Source: Tolypothrix brevis GSE-NOS-MK-07-07A
Lineage (GTDB): Bacteria; Cyanobacteriota; Cyanobacteriia; Cyanobacteriales; Nostocaceae
Direction of reading: 5' to 3'
NCBI GenBank assembly: GCA_019358985.1
Contig: JAHHIJ010000008.1
Location: 1 to 64,000, forward strand
Length of the DNA stretch: 64,000 nt
The notes beneath the pieces are model-generated. The model worked only from the letters and a program-made list of their open reading frames with translations, ran no database searches and was not told where the DNA came from. A program made the position numbers and the translations under genes. Positions 27,340 through 36,597 of the stretch are shown here, piece after piece (position 1 is the first letter of the stretch; each line of letters starts with the position of its first letter).

Positions 27340-27921
27340 ATGACGGCATCAACAACCATCAACAAAGGCGATCGCTCCGCTACAAACATTTTGCATCAAA
27401 AAGTTCTCGGTTCTCGTCGGTTCAGCAACTACTTGTGGGCAACTATCGTTACCTTAGGGTCAACAGGCTTTTTGCTGGCAGGGATATCCAGTTACCTCAA
27501 AGTCAATTTACTCATAGTTAGCGATCCAACTCAACTGGTATTCGTCCCTCAAGGATTGGTCATGGGGTTATATTCCATTGCTGGCTTTCTTTTAGCCTTA
27601 TACCTGTGGTTGGTAACTTTATGGGATGTGGGAGGCGGATACAATGAGTTTGATCTGGAAACTGAGAAAATAAAAATTTTCCGCTGGGGATTTCCTGGCA
27701 AAAACCGCCGCATTCAGCTTGATTTTGCCACACAAGATGTACAATCTGTGCGAGTAGATATCAAAGAAGGTCTAAATCCACGTCGCGCTCTTTACCTACG
27801 AGCTAAAGGTCGCCGAGATATTCCCCTAACACGGGTAGGTCAACCATTATCGCTAACTGAGTTAGAAGTTAAAGGCGCCGAGTTAGCCCGCTTTTTGCAA
27901 GTTCCACTAGAAGGACTATGA
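27340..27921 (+). CDS. ycf4: Photosystem I assembly protein Ycf4
   Basis: A 193-residue protein. Two N-terminal membrane segments (LWATIVTLGSTGFLLAGISS and LVMGLYSIAGFLLALYLWLV) are followed by a soluble domain with DVGGGYNEFDLETEKIKIFR, and LYLRAKGRRDIPLTRVGQPL. Ycf4 is a thylakoid scaffold for PSI assembly. Length and the second-half motifs are typical. Divergent from psbD. Confidence 0.93.
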   Translation: MTASTTINKGDRSATNILHQKVLGSRRFSNYLWATIVTLGSTGFLLAGISSYLKVNLLIVSDPTQLVFVPQGLVMGLYSIAGFLLALYLWLVTLWDVGGGYNEFDLETEKIKIFRWGFPGKNRRIQLDFATQDVQSVRVDIKEGLNPRRALYLRAKGRRDIPLTRVGQPLSLTELEVKGAELARFLQVPLEGL

Positions 27922-28109
27922 GAAAGAGGGGGAAAGGGGAAAGGGGAAAATCACGACTCGTCGGTAAACAACTGAAATATGATGTGCCTCGCTGCACTGG
28001 TAGTTTAAGATCGCATTTTGACGGGTATGCTTAGTATGTGTGTAGTGTTTCATTCCACATGACCGAAAAAGTGGAATGGAAAACTAGCCAAAAATTTTTG
28101 TAAGTAACA

Positions 28110-28901
28110 ATGCGCTTAAAAATTCCACAGTTTTTACTTGCTTTAGTGATTGTTGGTGGATTGATGTTGGGGGGATGTTCAGCACAGCAGGCTGCTAATA
28201 ATGCTTCCCCATCCTCCACAGCTACCTCAGTAGCTACAGAAGCAAGCACCAAGACAACTACAGAGGCAAGCTCTGTATCTCCAAATCCAAATAATCAGAG
28301 TATTCCCGGAATGAAAGATTTACCAAGACTCGAAGGTAAGGCTACTGTGGTGATGACCGTGAAAGGTTCGCCAATTACGATCGAAGTAGACGGCACAAAC
28401 GCCCCAATTACCGCTGGCAACTTCGTCGATTTGGTGCAACGGGGTGTTTACGATGGGTTATCTTTTCATAGAGTAGTGCGGGAACCACAACCGTTTGTGG
28501 CTCAAGGAGGCGATCCTAAAAGTAAAGATCCGAAGACGCCCACACAACTTTTGGGAACAGGTGGTTTTATTGACCCAAAAACTGGAACTGAACGCTCTAT
28601 ACCTTTAGAAATTAAGCCAAAAGGTGCCCAAGAGCCTGTATACAGCAAGACGATTACTGAGACGCCTGTTTTGACACATAAACTTGGTGCAGTAGCAATG
28701 GCACGATCGCAACAACCAGACTCTGCTTCCTCACAATTTTATTTTGCACTCGCCGATCTCGCCTTTCTTGATGGTAGCTACGCCGTTTTTGGCAATGTCA
28801 CCAAAGGAATGGATGTAGTTAACAAAATTCAGCAAGGCGATCGCATTGAAGAAGCTAAAGTCACCCAAGGTGCAGAAAACTTGAAAAATGGCGGGAAGTA
28901 A
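28110..28901 (+). CDS. Lipoprotein cyclophilin-type peptidyl-prolyl isomerase
   Basis: 263 residues. A lipoprotein signal [16 protein letters not shown] predicts lipidation at Cys 23 and export. A Ser/Thr-rich linker runs to about 70, then the cyclophilin domain with [52 protein letters not shown] and [19 protein letters not shown]. It should catalyse prolyl isomerisation in the periplasm or thylakoid lumen. The gene stands alone. Confidence 0.92.
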   Translation: MRLKIPQFLLALVIVGGLMLGGCSAQQAANNASPSSTATSVATEASTKTTTEASSVSPNPNNQSIPGMKDLPRLEGKATVVMTVKGSPITIEVDGTNAPITAGNFVDLVQRGVYDGLSFHRVVREPQPFVAQGGDPKSKDPKTPTQLLGTGGFIDPKTGTERSIPLEIKPKGAQEPVYSKTITETPVLTHKLGAVAMARSQQPDSASSQFYFALADLAFLDGSYAVFGNVTKGMDVVNKIQQGDRIEEAKVTQGAENLKNGGK

Positions 28902-28971
28902 AGATTGTTAGTTGTTAGTTGTTGGTAGTTAGTTGTAAAAAAGTATAACTAACCACTTCCACTCCCCAAAA

Positions 28972-30159
28972 TTGATTAAAGTTGTTGTCACAGGTATTGG
29001 TCTTGTTTCCGCTTTGGGTACAAGCTTAGAGGATAGTTGGCAGCAGTTAATTGCTGGTAAATCTGGAATTAAATTACATCAACCATTTCCAGATTTAGAA
29101 CCACGTCCTCTAGCATTGATTGGTAAGCAACCAGTTGAGTTAAGAATGCTGACTCAATTGGTTGTTGATTCCGCTTTGAAAGATGCTCTTTTAGTTCCAC
29201 CTTTGCCTGATTGTGGCGTTGTCATCGGCTCAAGTCGCAGTCATCAAGCTTCGTGGGAAGAGATGCTGACGGGGAGACAAGGAGACAAGGAGAACAATTC
29301 TTCTTTCCCCCCCTCTCCCCCTCTCCCCCTCCCCCCATCCCCCCCTCCTCTTTCTTGGTTGGATAGTTTGCCGCATATGAATGCGATCGCCGCAGCGCGA
29401 CAAATCGGTGCAACAGGGATAGTTTTAGCACCGATGGCTGCATGTTCTACAGGAATTTGGGCGATCGCTCAAGCAGTTTTACTCATCCAAAGTGGGCAAT
29501 GTCAGCGAGTTATTGCCGGCGCAGTCGAAGCACCGATTACACCACTAACAATAACTGGATTTCAGCAAATGGGCGCAAGCGCGAAAACTGGAGCTTATCC
29601 CTTTGATAAACACCGCGAAGGCTTAGTTTTAGGCGAAGGTGCCGCTGTGTTTGTCTTGGAATCAACAGAGTTAGCAAGGCAGCGTCAAGCAAAAATATAT
29701 GGTCAAATTCTCGGTTTTGGCTTGACAGCAGACGGATATCATGCTATTAAACCTGAACCTGATGGTAGAAGTGCGATCGCTTGTGTAAAGCAATGTTTAG
29801 AACGCAGTCACTTAACCTTCTCGGATATTGATTACATTCATGCTCACGGTACAGGTACTCAGATAAATGACCGGATAGAGAGTATGGTAATACAGCGGTT
29901 ATTTTCCCAACAGGTGGCAGTTAGTTCGACTAAAGGTGCTACAGGTCATACTTTAGGAGCATCGGGAGCAATGGGAGTGGCTTTTTCATTATTGGCGTTG
30001 AAGAATCAAATTTTACCGCCTTGTGTTGGGTTGAAAGAGGCTGAATTTGATTTGGATTTCGTAACGACAGCGCGCGAAGCTGAAATCCGGCGGGTGTTAT
30101 GTTTGAGCTTTGGCTTTGGCGGACAGAATGCAGCTTTAGCCTTGGCTAGAGAGTTTTAA
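28972..30159 (+). CDS. Beta-ketoacyl-ACP synthase (KAS II-like) with in-frame repeat insertion
   Basis: A 395-residue thiolase-fold condensing enzyme starting at TTG 28972 (IKVVVTGIGLVSALGTS). The active-site Cys is in MAACSTGIWAIAQ; the two His are in HAHGTGTQINDR and KGATGHTLGASGAMG. It should elongate acyl-ACP by condensation with malonyl-ACP. Near residues 98-125 a low-complexity segment (GRQGDKENNSSFPPSPPLPL) encoded by a CCCCCTCTCCCC-type repeat interrupts the conserved sequence between SWEEMLT and SWLDSLPH. It stays in frame and probably forms a surface loop. Its 3' end overlaps vapC by 4 bp, convergent. Confidence 0.85.
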   Translation: MIKVVVTGIGLVSALGTSLEDSWQQLIAGKSGIKLHQPFPDLEPRPLALIGKQPVELRMLTQLVVDSALKDALLVPPLPDCGVVIGSSRSHQASWEEMLTGRQGDKENNSSFPPSPPLPLPPSPPPLSWLDSLPHMNAIAAARQIGATGIVLAPMAACSTGIWAIAQAVLLIQSGQCQRVIAGAVEAPITPLTITGFQQMGASAKTGAYPFDKHREGLVLGEGAAVFVLESTELARQRQAKIYGQILGFGLTADGYHAIKPEPDGRSAIACVKQCLERSHLTFSDIDYIHAHGTGTQINDRIESMVIQRLFSQQVAVSSTKGATGHTLGASGAMGVAFSLLALKNQILPPCVGLKEAEFDLDFVTTAREAEIRRVLCLSFGFGGQNAALALAREF

Positions 30160-30578
30160 GATTCACCTAAAAGTCGCACAGGAAAGCCTTGTCCAATTGC
30201 ATTTCGATAAAGTGGACCGTCTAGCCTCCACAATTGGGCATCTAAAGATTCTGCTAAAGCCAGATAAGCAGCATCGTAGGCACTTTGACGTCTCAAAGAT
30301 AAAGCAATTTCAATTACTCTGGTTCCTTGTAAAAAAGGGTGGTAGGTTATGGGTAGACGCGAGATAAAGTTTAAAGCCGTTGTCAAGTTATCTTGTGGAA
30401 AGGCATTTGCAACTATTGAGCGCGTCAGAGAGTTGGCTACTTCATAAGGGGCTAAATCTGGTGCATGGATATCGATATCCTGCTCGATCCATTGGGTGAA
30501 AAGCATTTGAACTTGTCCACCACGAAGATCGCCATTAACCATAACTATTAGCAAGTTAGAATCTACTACGATCGCCAC
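30156..30578 (-). CDS. VapC-type PIN-domain toxin
   Basis: A 140-residue PIN domain: VVDSNLL (first Asp), APYEVANSL (Glu), RRQSAYDAAYLALAESLDAQLWRLD (Asp pair). PIN toxins cleave RNA, often tRNA or 23S rRNA. GTG start at 30578, 3 bp after the antitoxin stop, so translationally coupled. The cognate antitoxin is the upstream gene. Confidence 0.85.
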   Translation of the reverse strand: MAIVVDSNLLIVMVNGDLRGGQVQMLFTQWIEQDIDIHAPDLAPYEVANSLTRSIVANAFPQDNLTTALNFISRLPITYHPFLQGTRVIEIALSLRRQSAYDAAYLALAESLDAQLWRLDGPLYRNAIGQGFPVRLLGES

Positions 30579-30581
30579 TAA

Positions 30582-30845
30582 CTAAAATACTCCCCGTTGC
30601 TCTAAGTCTTGCCGACTGGCTCGTGCCAATTCAACAGCATCTATTGGCGGTAGTTGTTTACGTATTTCAGCAAGTCCCCAAAGGGCTACAAGGGCATCAA
30701 CAGAGGGATTAACTTTAGTTAGACTAAATTTAACCATTATCGACCCTAAAGCATCGGTAGGTACATTTAGCCTTTGAGCTTCGGCTTCGAGGCGCTCAAA
30801 GTCTTTATCAGACAATTCGATAATAATGCTTTTAGACATGCTCAT
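30582..30845 (-). CDS. Antitoxin of VapBC-type pair
   Basis: An 87-residue protein: an N-terminal ribbon-helix-helix-like start (SKSIIIELSDKDFERLEAEA), then a C-terminal toxin-binding tail (ELARASRQDLEQRGVF). It should neutralise the PIN toxin and autorepress. Two in-frame ATGs (30845, 30839). Preceded on the same strand by an XRE-like regulator. Confidence 0.75.
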   Translation of the reverse strand: MSMSKSIIIELSDKDFERLEAEAQRLNVPTDALGSIMVKFSLTKVNPSVDALVALWGLAEIRKQLPPIDAVELARASRQDLEQRGVF

Positions 30846-30918
30846 GTTTTTATTTCAGAAGTTCAGTTCGGGGCTGTAACGCTAATTTAACTAAGAACAA
30901 AAGAAGTCCCACACTGTC

Positions 30919-31815
30919 TTAGTTTATTTTTTGGTAATTCCTAAACGAACGCATTGTTGATTCGTTAAGGCACTCTAATTCAAAATCATCATCAAATTCT
31001 GGGACTAAAATTGTTAGTGGTCTTGTCAAGCCAATCGAGAGTACTTTAGCAAAAGCAAAGGATACCGTCGCTGGTATAGGTAGAGCTTTTTGAGCGCTCA
31101 TCTCTTCCCAAGCAAATTTTAGTAAGGCGCGGTAGAACTTTAAAAGTGCAACATCTCCTTCTAGTAAACTGTCTTGACGCAATAATTTATCTAAAACCAT
31201 TTGTATACAACCAAATCGTTCCTGTGGATATAAGTCATTATGATAAGTATCATGCTGTGTTAAGTCAGAACTTGGAGCTAATTTTTTAGCGATCTGATGA
31301 ATTGCGGCATGAGAGTTAGCTAATTTGCTATTTTCATAATCTGTTGCTTTTTTTGGGTGAATTGGACCAAGAATTATGGGTCTGCAAAAGTACCCAATTT
31401 CATGAATTAATGTTTCGTTACAAACGCCTGTAAAAAAATCGCTTCCGTGAGCGCTAAGTTCAAACCACTCTTGGTAAGCTCTCAAGATGACTTCACGATA
31501 TTCTAGAGGTACTTCCTTATAAAGTAACTGAAGGATAGGTGCTAGCCTTTCTGTAAAGCTGTAAACATGATGTAAATGTATAGTTACGATTTCTTCGTCT
31601 TGCATGTCTGACTCCTTTTTTGTTGACAACAAACTACCTTTTTCTAGTTCGGCAATAGTCTTTGCATACAAACCAGTACACTTCCTTTGGTCTGTTTCCC
31701 ATCGCGCAACAGTCACTGCATCTACAACCAAGCGCTTGGCAAACTCTGCCTGAGTTTCTCCAAGCTTGCGTCGGATACGTCTTATTTCTTCTGCCGGAAG
31801 ATGATACTTTGACAC
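30919..31815 (-). CDS. XRE-like helix-turn-helix protein with unknown C-terminal domain
   Basis: 298 residues from GTG 31815. An N-terminal HTH (PAEEIRRIRRKLGETQAEFA, KRLVVDAVTVARWETDQ) is typical of XRE/MqsA-type DNA-binding modules. Residues 70-298 form a helical domain rich in aromatics with no known motif (LHHVYSFTERLAPILQLLYK, SFAFAKVLSIGL). Its own promoter region carries two ACCAATGGTT sites, suggesting autoregulation. It lies 74 bp upstream of vapB on the same strand and could form a three-gene locus. Confidence 0.65.
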   Translation of the reverse strand: MSKYHLPAEEIRRIRRKLGETQAEFAKRLVVDAVTVARWETDQRKCTGLYAKTIAELEKGSLLSTKKESDMQDEEIVTIHLHHVYSFTERLAPILQLLYKEVPLEYREVILRAYQEWFELSAHGSDFFTGVCNETLIHEIGYFCRPIILGPIHPKKATDYENSKLANSHAAIHQIAKKLAPSSDLTQHDTYHNDLYPQERFGCIQMVLDKLLRQDSLLEGDVALLKFYRALLKFAWEEMSAQKALPIPATVSFAFAKVLSIGLTRPLTILVPEFDDDFELECLNESTMRSFRNYQKIN

Positions 31816-31832
31816 AATACAATATTTTTACA

Positions 31833-31873
31833 ACCAATGGTTAATATAATAACCTATTTCATTACCAATGGTT
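31833..31873. promoter_or_regulatory. Putative operator: two ACCAATGGTT sites
   Basis: Near-palindromic ACCAATGGTT at 31833-31842 and 31864-31873, each followed by AT-rich TAATATAATAA/ATAATAA. Start-to-start distance is 31 bp, about three helical turns. Located 18-58 bp upstream of the HTH protein start. Confidence 0.55.
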
Positions 31874-32003
31874 ATAATAATTGTGGGTTGTTCTGCCTGA
31901 ATACGTCCTATAAGGTTTTAATATCCTCCTTTGAAGCGATCGCTCAAGGTGGGAAAATCGATATCATAATAAAAGTTGATAAAAGTTAAACTGTATTTAC
32001 CAA

Positions 32004-33326
32004 ATGCTGATTTCCTCCTCTGGCTTGTCCAAGGTAAAAGACTCAGTAACAGAAAAAATTTTTTTTGGCAACAAACCCTCTGCCGAATTACTTGCCATTC
32101 TTACTGTTTACTTAGTCCAAGGAATCTTAGGTTTAGCGCGTTTAGCCGTTAGCTTTTTCCTCAAAGATGAACTATTGCTGAGTCCGGCTGAGGTTTCAGC
32201 ATTAATGGGTATTGTCATGTTACCTTGGGTTATCAAACCCCTATTTGGCTTTATTTCCGATGGCTTGCCAATTTTTGGCTATCGGCGTCGTCCATACTTG
32301 ATTTTATCGGGGATACTCGGAGCAATTTCTTGGGTCAGCCTCGGAACAATTGTTGACACTTCCTGGGGAGCTACATTAGCGATCGCTTTTACTTCTTTAT
32401 CTGTCGCCATCAGTGATGTTATAGTTGACTCACTGGTTGTCGAACGCGCTAGAGGAGAATCTCAAGCAGCAGCAGGTTCCTTACAATCCCTCAGCTGGGG
32501 TACTGTAGCCTTAGGCGGTTTGATTACAGCTTACTTTAGCGGAATGCTTTTAGAGCATTTCACTACCCGCAATATATTTTTGATTACAGCCTCATTTCCC
32601 CTCATCGTTTCTGGGGTAGCTTGGTTGATTGCGGAAACACCCGTAAGCAAAAATAAGGAAGATAACAATAGGAGCAACTCCCCAACAATCAAGCATCAAT
32701 TGCAGCAATTACGCAAAGCCGTTTCTCAAAAAGCGATTTGGCTACCAACAGCGTTTCTCTTCATCTTGCTAGCAATGCCAAGCGCTGATTCAGCCTTTTT
32801 CTTTTTCACTACCAACGAACTACACTTTCAACCAGAATTTTTAGGACGAGTGCGTTTGGTGACGAGTATTGCTTCACTAGTTGGTATCTGGATTTTTCAG
32901 CGTTTCTTGAAAACGGTTCCGTTTCGCGTCATCTTTGGTTGGAGTGCTGTTATTTCCACAGTTTTGGGAATGACAATGCTGCTGCTGGTAACTCACACAA
33001 ATCGAGCTTTGGGCATAGATGACCACTGGTTTAGTATCGGTGATAATCTCATTCTCACGGTGATGGGGCAAATTGCTTATATGCCAGTATTGGTGCTAGC
33101 AGCAAGGCTGTGTCCCCCAGGAGTGGAAGCGACATTTTTTGCCCTCTTGATGTCGATTGTAAACTTAGGTGGACTGGTTTCCCACGAGTTAGGCGCAGTT
33201 TTAATGTATCAGCTAGGGATTACTGAGACAAGCTTTGATGCTATGTGGCTGTTAGTAGTGATTGCTAACCTTAGTAATCTTTTACCATTGCCATTCCTCA
33301 GATGGCTACCGGCTGCGGACTCCTAA
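32004..33326 (+). CDS. BT1/folate-biopterin family transporter
   Basis: 440 residues with about 12 membrane segments. The MFS-like N-terminal half has LPWVIKPLFGFISDGLPIFG and YRRRPYLILSGILGAISWV, the signature of the folate-biopterin transporter (FBT/BT1) family. Cyanobacterial members have transported folates in heterologous tests; the substrate here is unproven. The two halves are separated by a charged loop (SKNKEDNNRSNSPTIKHQ). Gene stands alone, with a HIP1 site in its upstream region. Confidence 0.88.
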   Translation: MLISSSGLSKVKDSVTEKIFFGNKPSAELLAILTVYLVQGILGLARLAVSFFLKDELLLSPAEVSALMGIVMLPWVIKPLFGFISDGLPIFGYRRRPYLILSGILGAISWVSLGTIVDTSWGATLAIAFTSLSVAISDVIVDSLVVERARGESQAAAGSLQSLSWGTVALGGLITAYFSGMLLEHFTTRNIFLITASFPLIVSGVAWLIAETPVSKNKEDNNRSNSPTIKHQLQQLRKAVSQKAIWLPTAFLFILLAMPSADSAFFFFTTNELHFQPEFLGRVRLVTSIASLVGIWIFQRFLKTVPFRVIFGWSAVISTVLGMTMLLLVTHTNRALGIDDHWFSIGDNLILTVMGQIAYMPVLVLAARLCPPGVEATFFALLMSIVNLGGLVSHELGAVLMYQLGITETSFDAMWLLVVIANLSNLLPLPFLRWLPAADS

Positions 33327-33459
33327 AGCAAAATAGCAAACAATACAGAACAAGCATTTGTGCCTGAATTGATAATGGGCTTCCCCAAGATCATAACTAG
33401 CAGAAAATGCACAATTTATAATCTAAAATCCCAAATTTCAAATCCAAAATAAAATTAGT

Positions 33460-34986
33460 ATGCAGAGTTTTCAGCTTGACGAACACGCTTCGACAATTCC
33501 TGATAAATCTTACACTCGCGGAGATTGGCAAGAAGGATATCAATCTCTAAAAGAAGAATTTGATTATTGGATTGATGATATTGAAGGAGAAATTCCGCCA
33601 GAACTAAACGGTACGCTATTTAGAAATGGTCCGGGATTGTTAGATGTAAATAGGCAACACATTCATCATCCGTTTGATGGTGATGGAATGATTAGCCGAA
33701 TTTCATTCTCCAATGGTCGCGCCCACTTTTGTAACCGCTTTATCTACACAGAAGCTTATTTAGAAGAACAAAAAGCTGGTAAAATCCTTTATCGTGGTGT
33801 TTTTGGTACGCAAAAACCCGGCGGTTGGCTAGCTAATATTTTCGACTTTAAACTCAAAAATATTGCTAATACCAATGTTATTTATTGGGGTGATAAACTG
33901 TTGGCACTCTGGGAAGCAGCAGAGCCTCATCGTCTCGATCCCCACACGCTAGAAACTTTAGGCAAAGAATATTTTAACGGTGTTTTATCAGAAGGTGAAG
34001 CTTTCGCCGCACATCCCCGTTTTGATCCAAGTTCTGCTCAAGATAACGGTGCTACTTGTCTAGTAAACTTTTCTATCAAGCCGGGATTATCCACAACAAT
34101 TACAATTTTTGAGTTAGATACAACTGGCAAGATTGTGAGAAAGCACGCTCATAGTGTTCCGGGTTTTTGTTTCATCCACGATTTTGTCATTACGCCTAAT
34201 TACTGCATATTTTTTCAAAATCCTGTTGCTTTTAATCCTATACCTTTCGCTTTGGGAATCTGTGGTGCTGGAGAATGTATTAAGTTTCAGCCAAATCAAC
34301 CAACTCGAATTATAATAATTTCCCGCAATCCCCAAGAAAAGGCGATACAAATTCTAGAAATTCAGTCAGGTTTTGTCTTCCACCACGCCAATGCTTTTGA
34401 GCAAGGCGATGAAATTGTTGTAGACTCTATTTGCTACGAATCTTTTCCAGAAGTCGAATCCAAAAGCGATTTTCGCCAAGTTGATTTTGAAGCGCTTTCA
34501 CCGGGAAATTTATGGCGGTTTCATCTCAACCTCAAGGATAAGACGGTGCGACGCGATTTGTTAGTAGACAGGTGTTGTGAGTTTCCCAGCGTACATCAAG
34601 ATAAGGTAGGACGCGCTTATCGTTATTTATACATGGCTGTGGCTGATGCCAAAATGGGTAATGCACCTTTGCAAGCTTTTGTCAAGGTAGATTTTGAATC
34701 TGGGGAAAAAGAACTTTGGAGCGCTGCCCCGCGTGGATTTGTCAGTGAGCCGATTTTTGTACCGCGTCCAGGTTCTGATAAAGAAGATGATGGCTGGGTG
34801 CTTTCTTTAGTTTACGATTCGACTTATCACCGTTCAGATGTGGTGATTTTAGATGCTAGTGATTTCAGTACTGGACTAGTAGCACGGCTGCATTTAAAAC
34901 ATCATATCCCTTATGGTTTGCATGGCAGCTTTACGAATGAAGTGTTTATAGACCACCTTTGCAGAAATGGAGCCAAGGCAGGGTAA
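33460..34986 (+). CDS. Carotenoid cleavage oxygenase (RPE65 family)
   Basis: 508 residues. Beta-propeller dioxygenase with iron-ligand His residues visible in FAAHPRFDP, FCFIHDFVIT, FVFHHANAF and IPYGLHGSF. Substrate could be a carotenoid or apocarotenoid; not predictable. The last about 12 residues (DHLCRNGAKAG) read through an acquired sequence that in another frame encodes a monooxygenase fragment, so the original C terminus was probably slightly different. Confidence 0.9.
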   Translation: MQSFQLDEHASTIPDKSYTRGDWQEGYQSLKEEFDYWIDDIEGEIPPELNGTLFRNGPGLLDVNRQHIHHPFDGDGMISRISFSNGRAHFCNRFIYTEAYLEEQKAGKILYRGVFGTQKPGGWLANIFDFKLKNIANTNVIYWGDKLLALWEAAEPHRLDPHTLETLGKEYFNGVLSEGEAFAAHPRFDPSSAQDNGATCLVNFSIKPGLSTTITIFELDTTGKIVRKHAHSVPGFCFIHDFVITPNYCIFFQNPVAFNPIPFALGICGAGECIKFQPNQPTRIIIISRNPQEKAIQILEIQSGFVFHHANAFEQGDEIVVDSICYESFPEVESKSDFRQVDFEALSPGNLWRFHLNLKDKTVRRDLLVDRCCEFPSVHQDKVGRAYRYLYMAVADAKMGNAPLQAFVKVDFESGEKELWSAAPRGFVSEPIFVPRPGSDKEDDGWVLSLVYDSTYHRSDVVILDASDFSTGLVARLHLKHHIPYGLHGSFTNEVFIDHLCRNGAKAG

Positions 34987-35039
34987 AGCTTTTAGGCGAT
35001 GCGGCTCATCCGATGGTTATGCTAACAGCTTTGGGTTAA
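34968..35039 (+). pseudogene. C-terminal fragment of an FAD-dependent monooxygenase
   Basis: In the frame shifted from the oxygenase, the sequence reads WSQGRVKLLGDAAHPMVML then TALG and stop. GRVxLLGDAAHPM is the FAD-binding GD motif of PheA/zeaxanthin-epoxidase type hydroxylases. It is only 23 codons long, without start. Confidence 0.7.
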
Positions 35040-35103
35040 AATATTAATTATTGAGGTAAGAATCTCTGGCAGTAAGTTTGATCAACCACTAATCACCAAT
35101 CTG

Positions 35104-35310
35104 GGAGGGGGAAAGGGGAAAGGAAAAAAGGGGAAAGGAAGAGAAGAAGTTATTTAAAACACGCATAAACCTTTTTTCTTTTATTTCCCCCTGTAGTGTT
35201 TAAAGCCCCGACTTTGCGTATTGGTTAAAATTAAAATTGGACTTTCTTCCTATGGGTGAGCGTCCAATTTCTTCCTCCTTTCCCCCTTCCCCTTTCCCCT
35301 TTACCCCTCT
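35104..35310. repeat. Inverted purine/pyrimidine low-complexity arms
   Basis: GGGGGAAAGGGGAAAGG-type sequence at 35104-35142 and its complement CCTTTCCCCCTTCCCCTTT at 35272-35310 flank about 130 bp. The same G4A3 theme recurs near 27930 and in the repeats inside genes. Confidence 0.75.
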
Positions 35311-35328
35311 TGATGAAGCAGAGTGAGT

Positions 35329-35667
35329 ATGTCTCAAAACAATGATGAATTACTCCAGATTGAAAAGCTAGCCGAACTTAAACCGAAGCATTTTGCTGAC
35401 TTAGTGAGAGCTGCACAATTAATTTACGATCCGACAGCGGGACTTTCTGGTAGACACTTAAAAGTTGACTGGCAAGATTTCGGTGTTCCAATGGAAGTCG
35501 TGGACAATCTGAAATCACTTGGTCAGAAGTATCAATATGCATCTCCCCATATACCAGTTGAAATTATTTGGAGTCAATTAACTCCAGAAACTCGTATTTG
35601 GTTCATGGCAAATAAAGATAGATTGTGGCAATTTGAAGAGGCTTTTCCGGCACTTGATGAAGACTAG
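35329..35667 (+). CDS. Conserved hypothetical protein, 112 residues
   Basis: Acidic, soluble, no signal peptide. Contains KPKHFADLVRAAQLIYDPTA, DWQDFGVPMEVVDNLKSLGQ and PETRIWFMANKDRLWQFEEA. It looks like a structured domain with aromatic conserved positions, but I do not recognise the family. GTG 35323 and ATG 35329 are both possible. Leader lies in the low-complexity arm. Confidence 0.65.
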   Translation: MSQNNDELLQIEKLAELKPKHFADLVRAAQLIYDPTAGLSGRHLKVDWQDFGVPMEVVDNLKSLGQKYQYASPHIPVEIIWSQLTPETRIWFMANKDRLWQFEEAFPALDED

Positions 35668-35861
35668 GTGTCTTGTATAAGTAGGAAAAAGCATTTCTGA
35701 GTAAAGGAATAAGAAAAAATGCATCTATTTATTTACTCGGAAATGCAATAAATTTACCAAATAGCTAAGAAAATAAGTAGGCGAAATTAAATCTACGTAG
35801 TGAGAGGTTTACCGCTCATATCAAGTTTTTTCAGGGCTTCAGCCCTGACTACAATCTAACT

Positions 35862-36341
35862 TCAAATTGCTGACAATTCCCGCAATTTATTTAATACCTG
35901 TTCAGCATGACCTTTTGATTTAACAACTGACCATGTATGGGCGATAATTTTATCGGGTGAAATTAAAAAAGTTGATCGTGCCACACCCATATATTCTTTG
36001 CCCATAAATTTCTTTAATCGCCAAGCACCATAAAGTTCTGCTAAATGATGTTCTGGGTCGCTTAATAAGGTGATTGACAAGTTATGTTTGTTAATAAATC
36101 GACAATGAGACTTAGCAGAATCTGTGCTTACTCCTAATATTTTGGCTTTGAGTTGGTTGAATTCGTGGTTAAACTCGGTAAAGTCTTTCGCTTCAACAGT
36201 ACAACCGGGTGTATCATCTTTGGGGTAGAAATAAAGCACAACCCATTTCTCAGAGAAATCACTGAGACTAACTTGATTGTCGTTTTGGTCTAGTGCGGTG
36301 AAATTAGGCGCTTGTTGTCCTGTTTGGGGAATGTTGTTCAC
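35862..36341 (-). CDS. PrxQ/Bcp-type peroxiredoxin
   Basis: 159 residues from GTG 36341 (NNIPQTGQQAPNFTALDQND). The peroxidatic Cys is in DDTPGCTVEAKDF. The usual resolving Cys five residues later is Lys, so this is a 1-Cys variant that would need an external thiol. LSDPEHHLAELYGAWRLK is typical. A longer open frame exists upstream but runs through a MITE (36389-36482) and is not part of the gene. Confidence 0.88.
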   Translation of the reverse strand: MNNIPQTGQQAPNFTALDQNDNQVSLSDFSEKWVVLYFYPKDDTPGCTVEAKDFTEFNHEFNQLKAKILGVSTDSAKSHCRFINKHNLSITLLSDPEHHLAELYGAWRLKKFMGKEYMGVARSTFLISPDKIIAHTWSVVKSKGHAEQVLNKLRELSAI

Positions 36342-36388
36342 GAAGCAAGGGAAGAAGTATAAATTAAGTTCAGTCCTAAATATATCAA

Positions 36389-36482
36389 TTAGACATCTCC
36401 AGAAATTAATTATGCGTTGCCCCAAACCCTTGTAGAGACGTAGCACAGAATAGTCTTTACCTCTTTTCCGGAGATGTCTATT
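36389..36482. mobile_element. TTAGACATCTCC-family MITE, most complete copy
   Basis: 94 bp. Ends TTAGACATCTCC and GGAGATGTCTATT are inverted repeats. The interior is ATTATGCGTTGCCCCAAACC plus an imperfect core hairpin (36432-36460). It lies about 50 bp upstream of the peroxiredoxin start and probably separates it from its original promoter. Confidence 0.85.
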
Positions 36483-36597
36483 GAAGCTGTTGCATATTTG
36501 ACAAATGCAGTGGTTCAATGAACATAAATGCAACTTATAGCTCAAAAAATGCCTAAGAAGTGTTAAATCTAGTATCGTTGAACTATAAAAAATCAGC

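Noticed and set aside
35862-36545. Extended peroxiredoxin frame of 227 codons
   Set aside because: The extra N terminus is translated MITE sequence; homology begins at the GTG at 36341.
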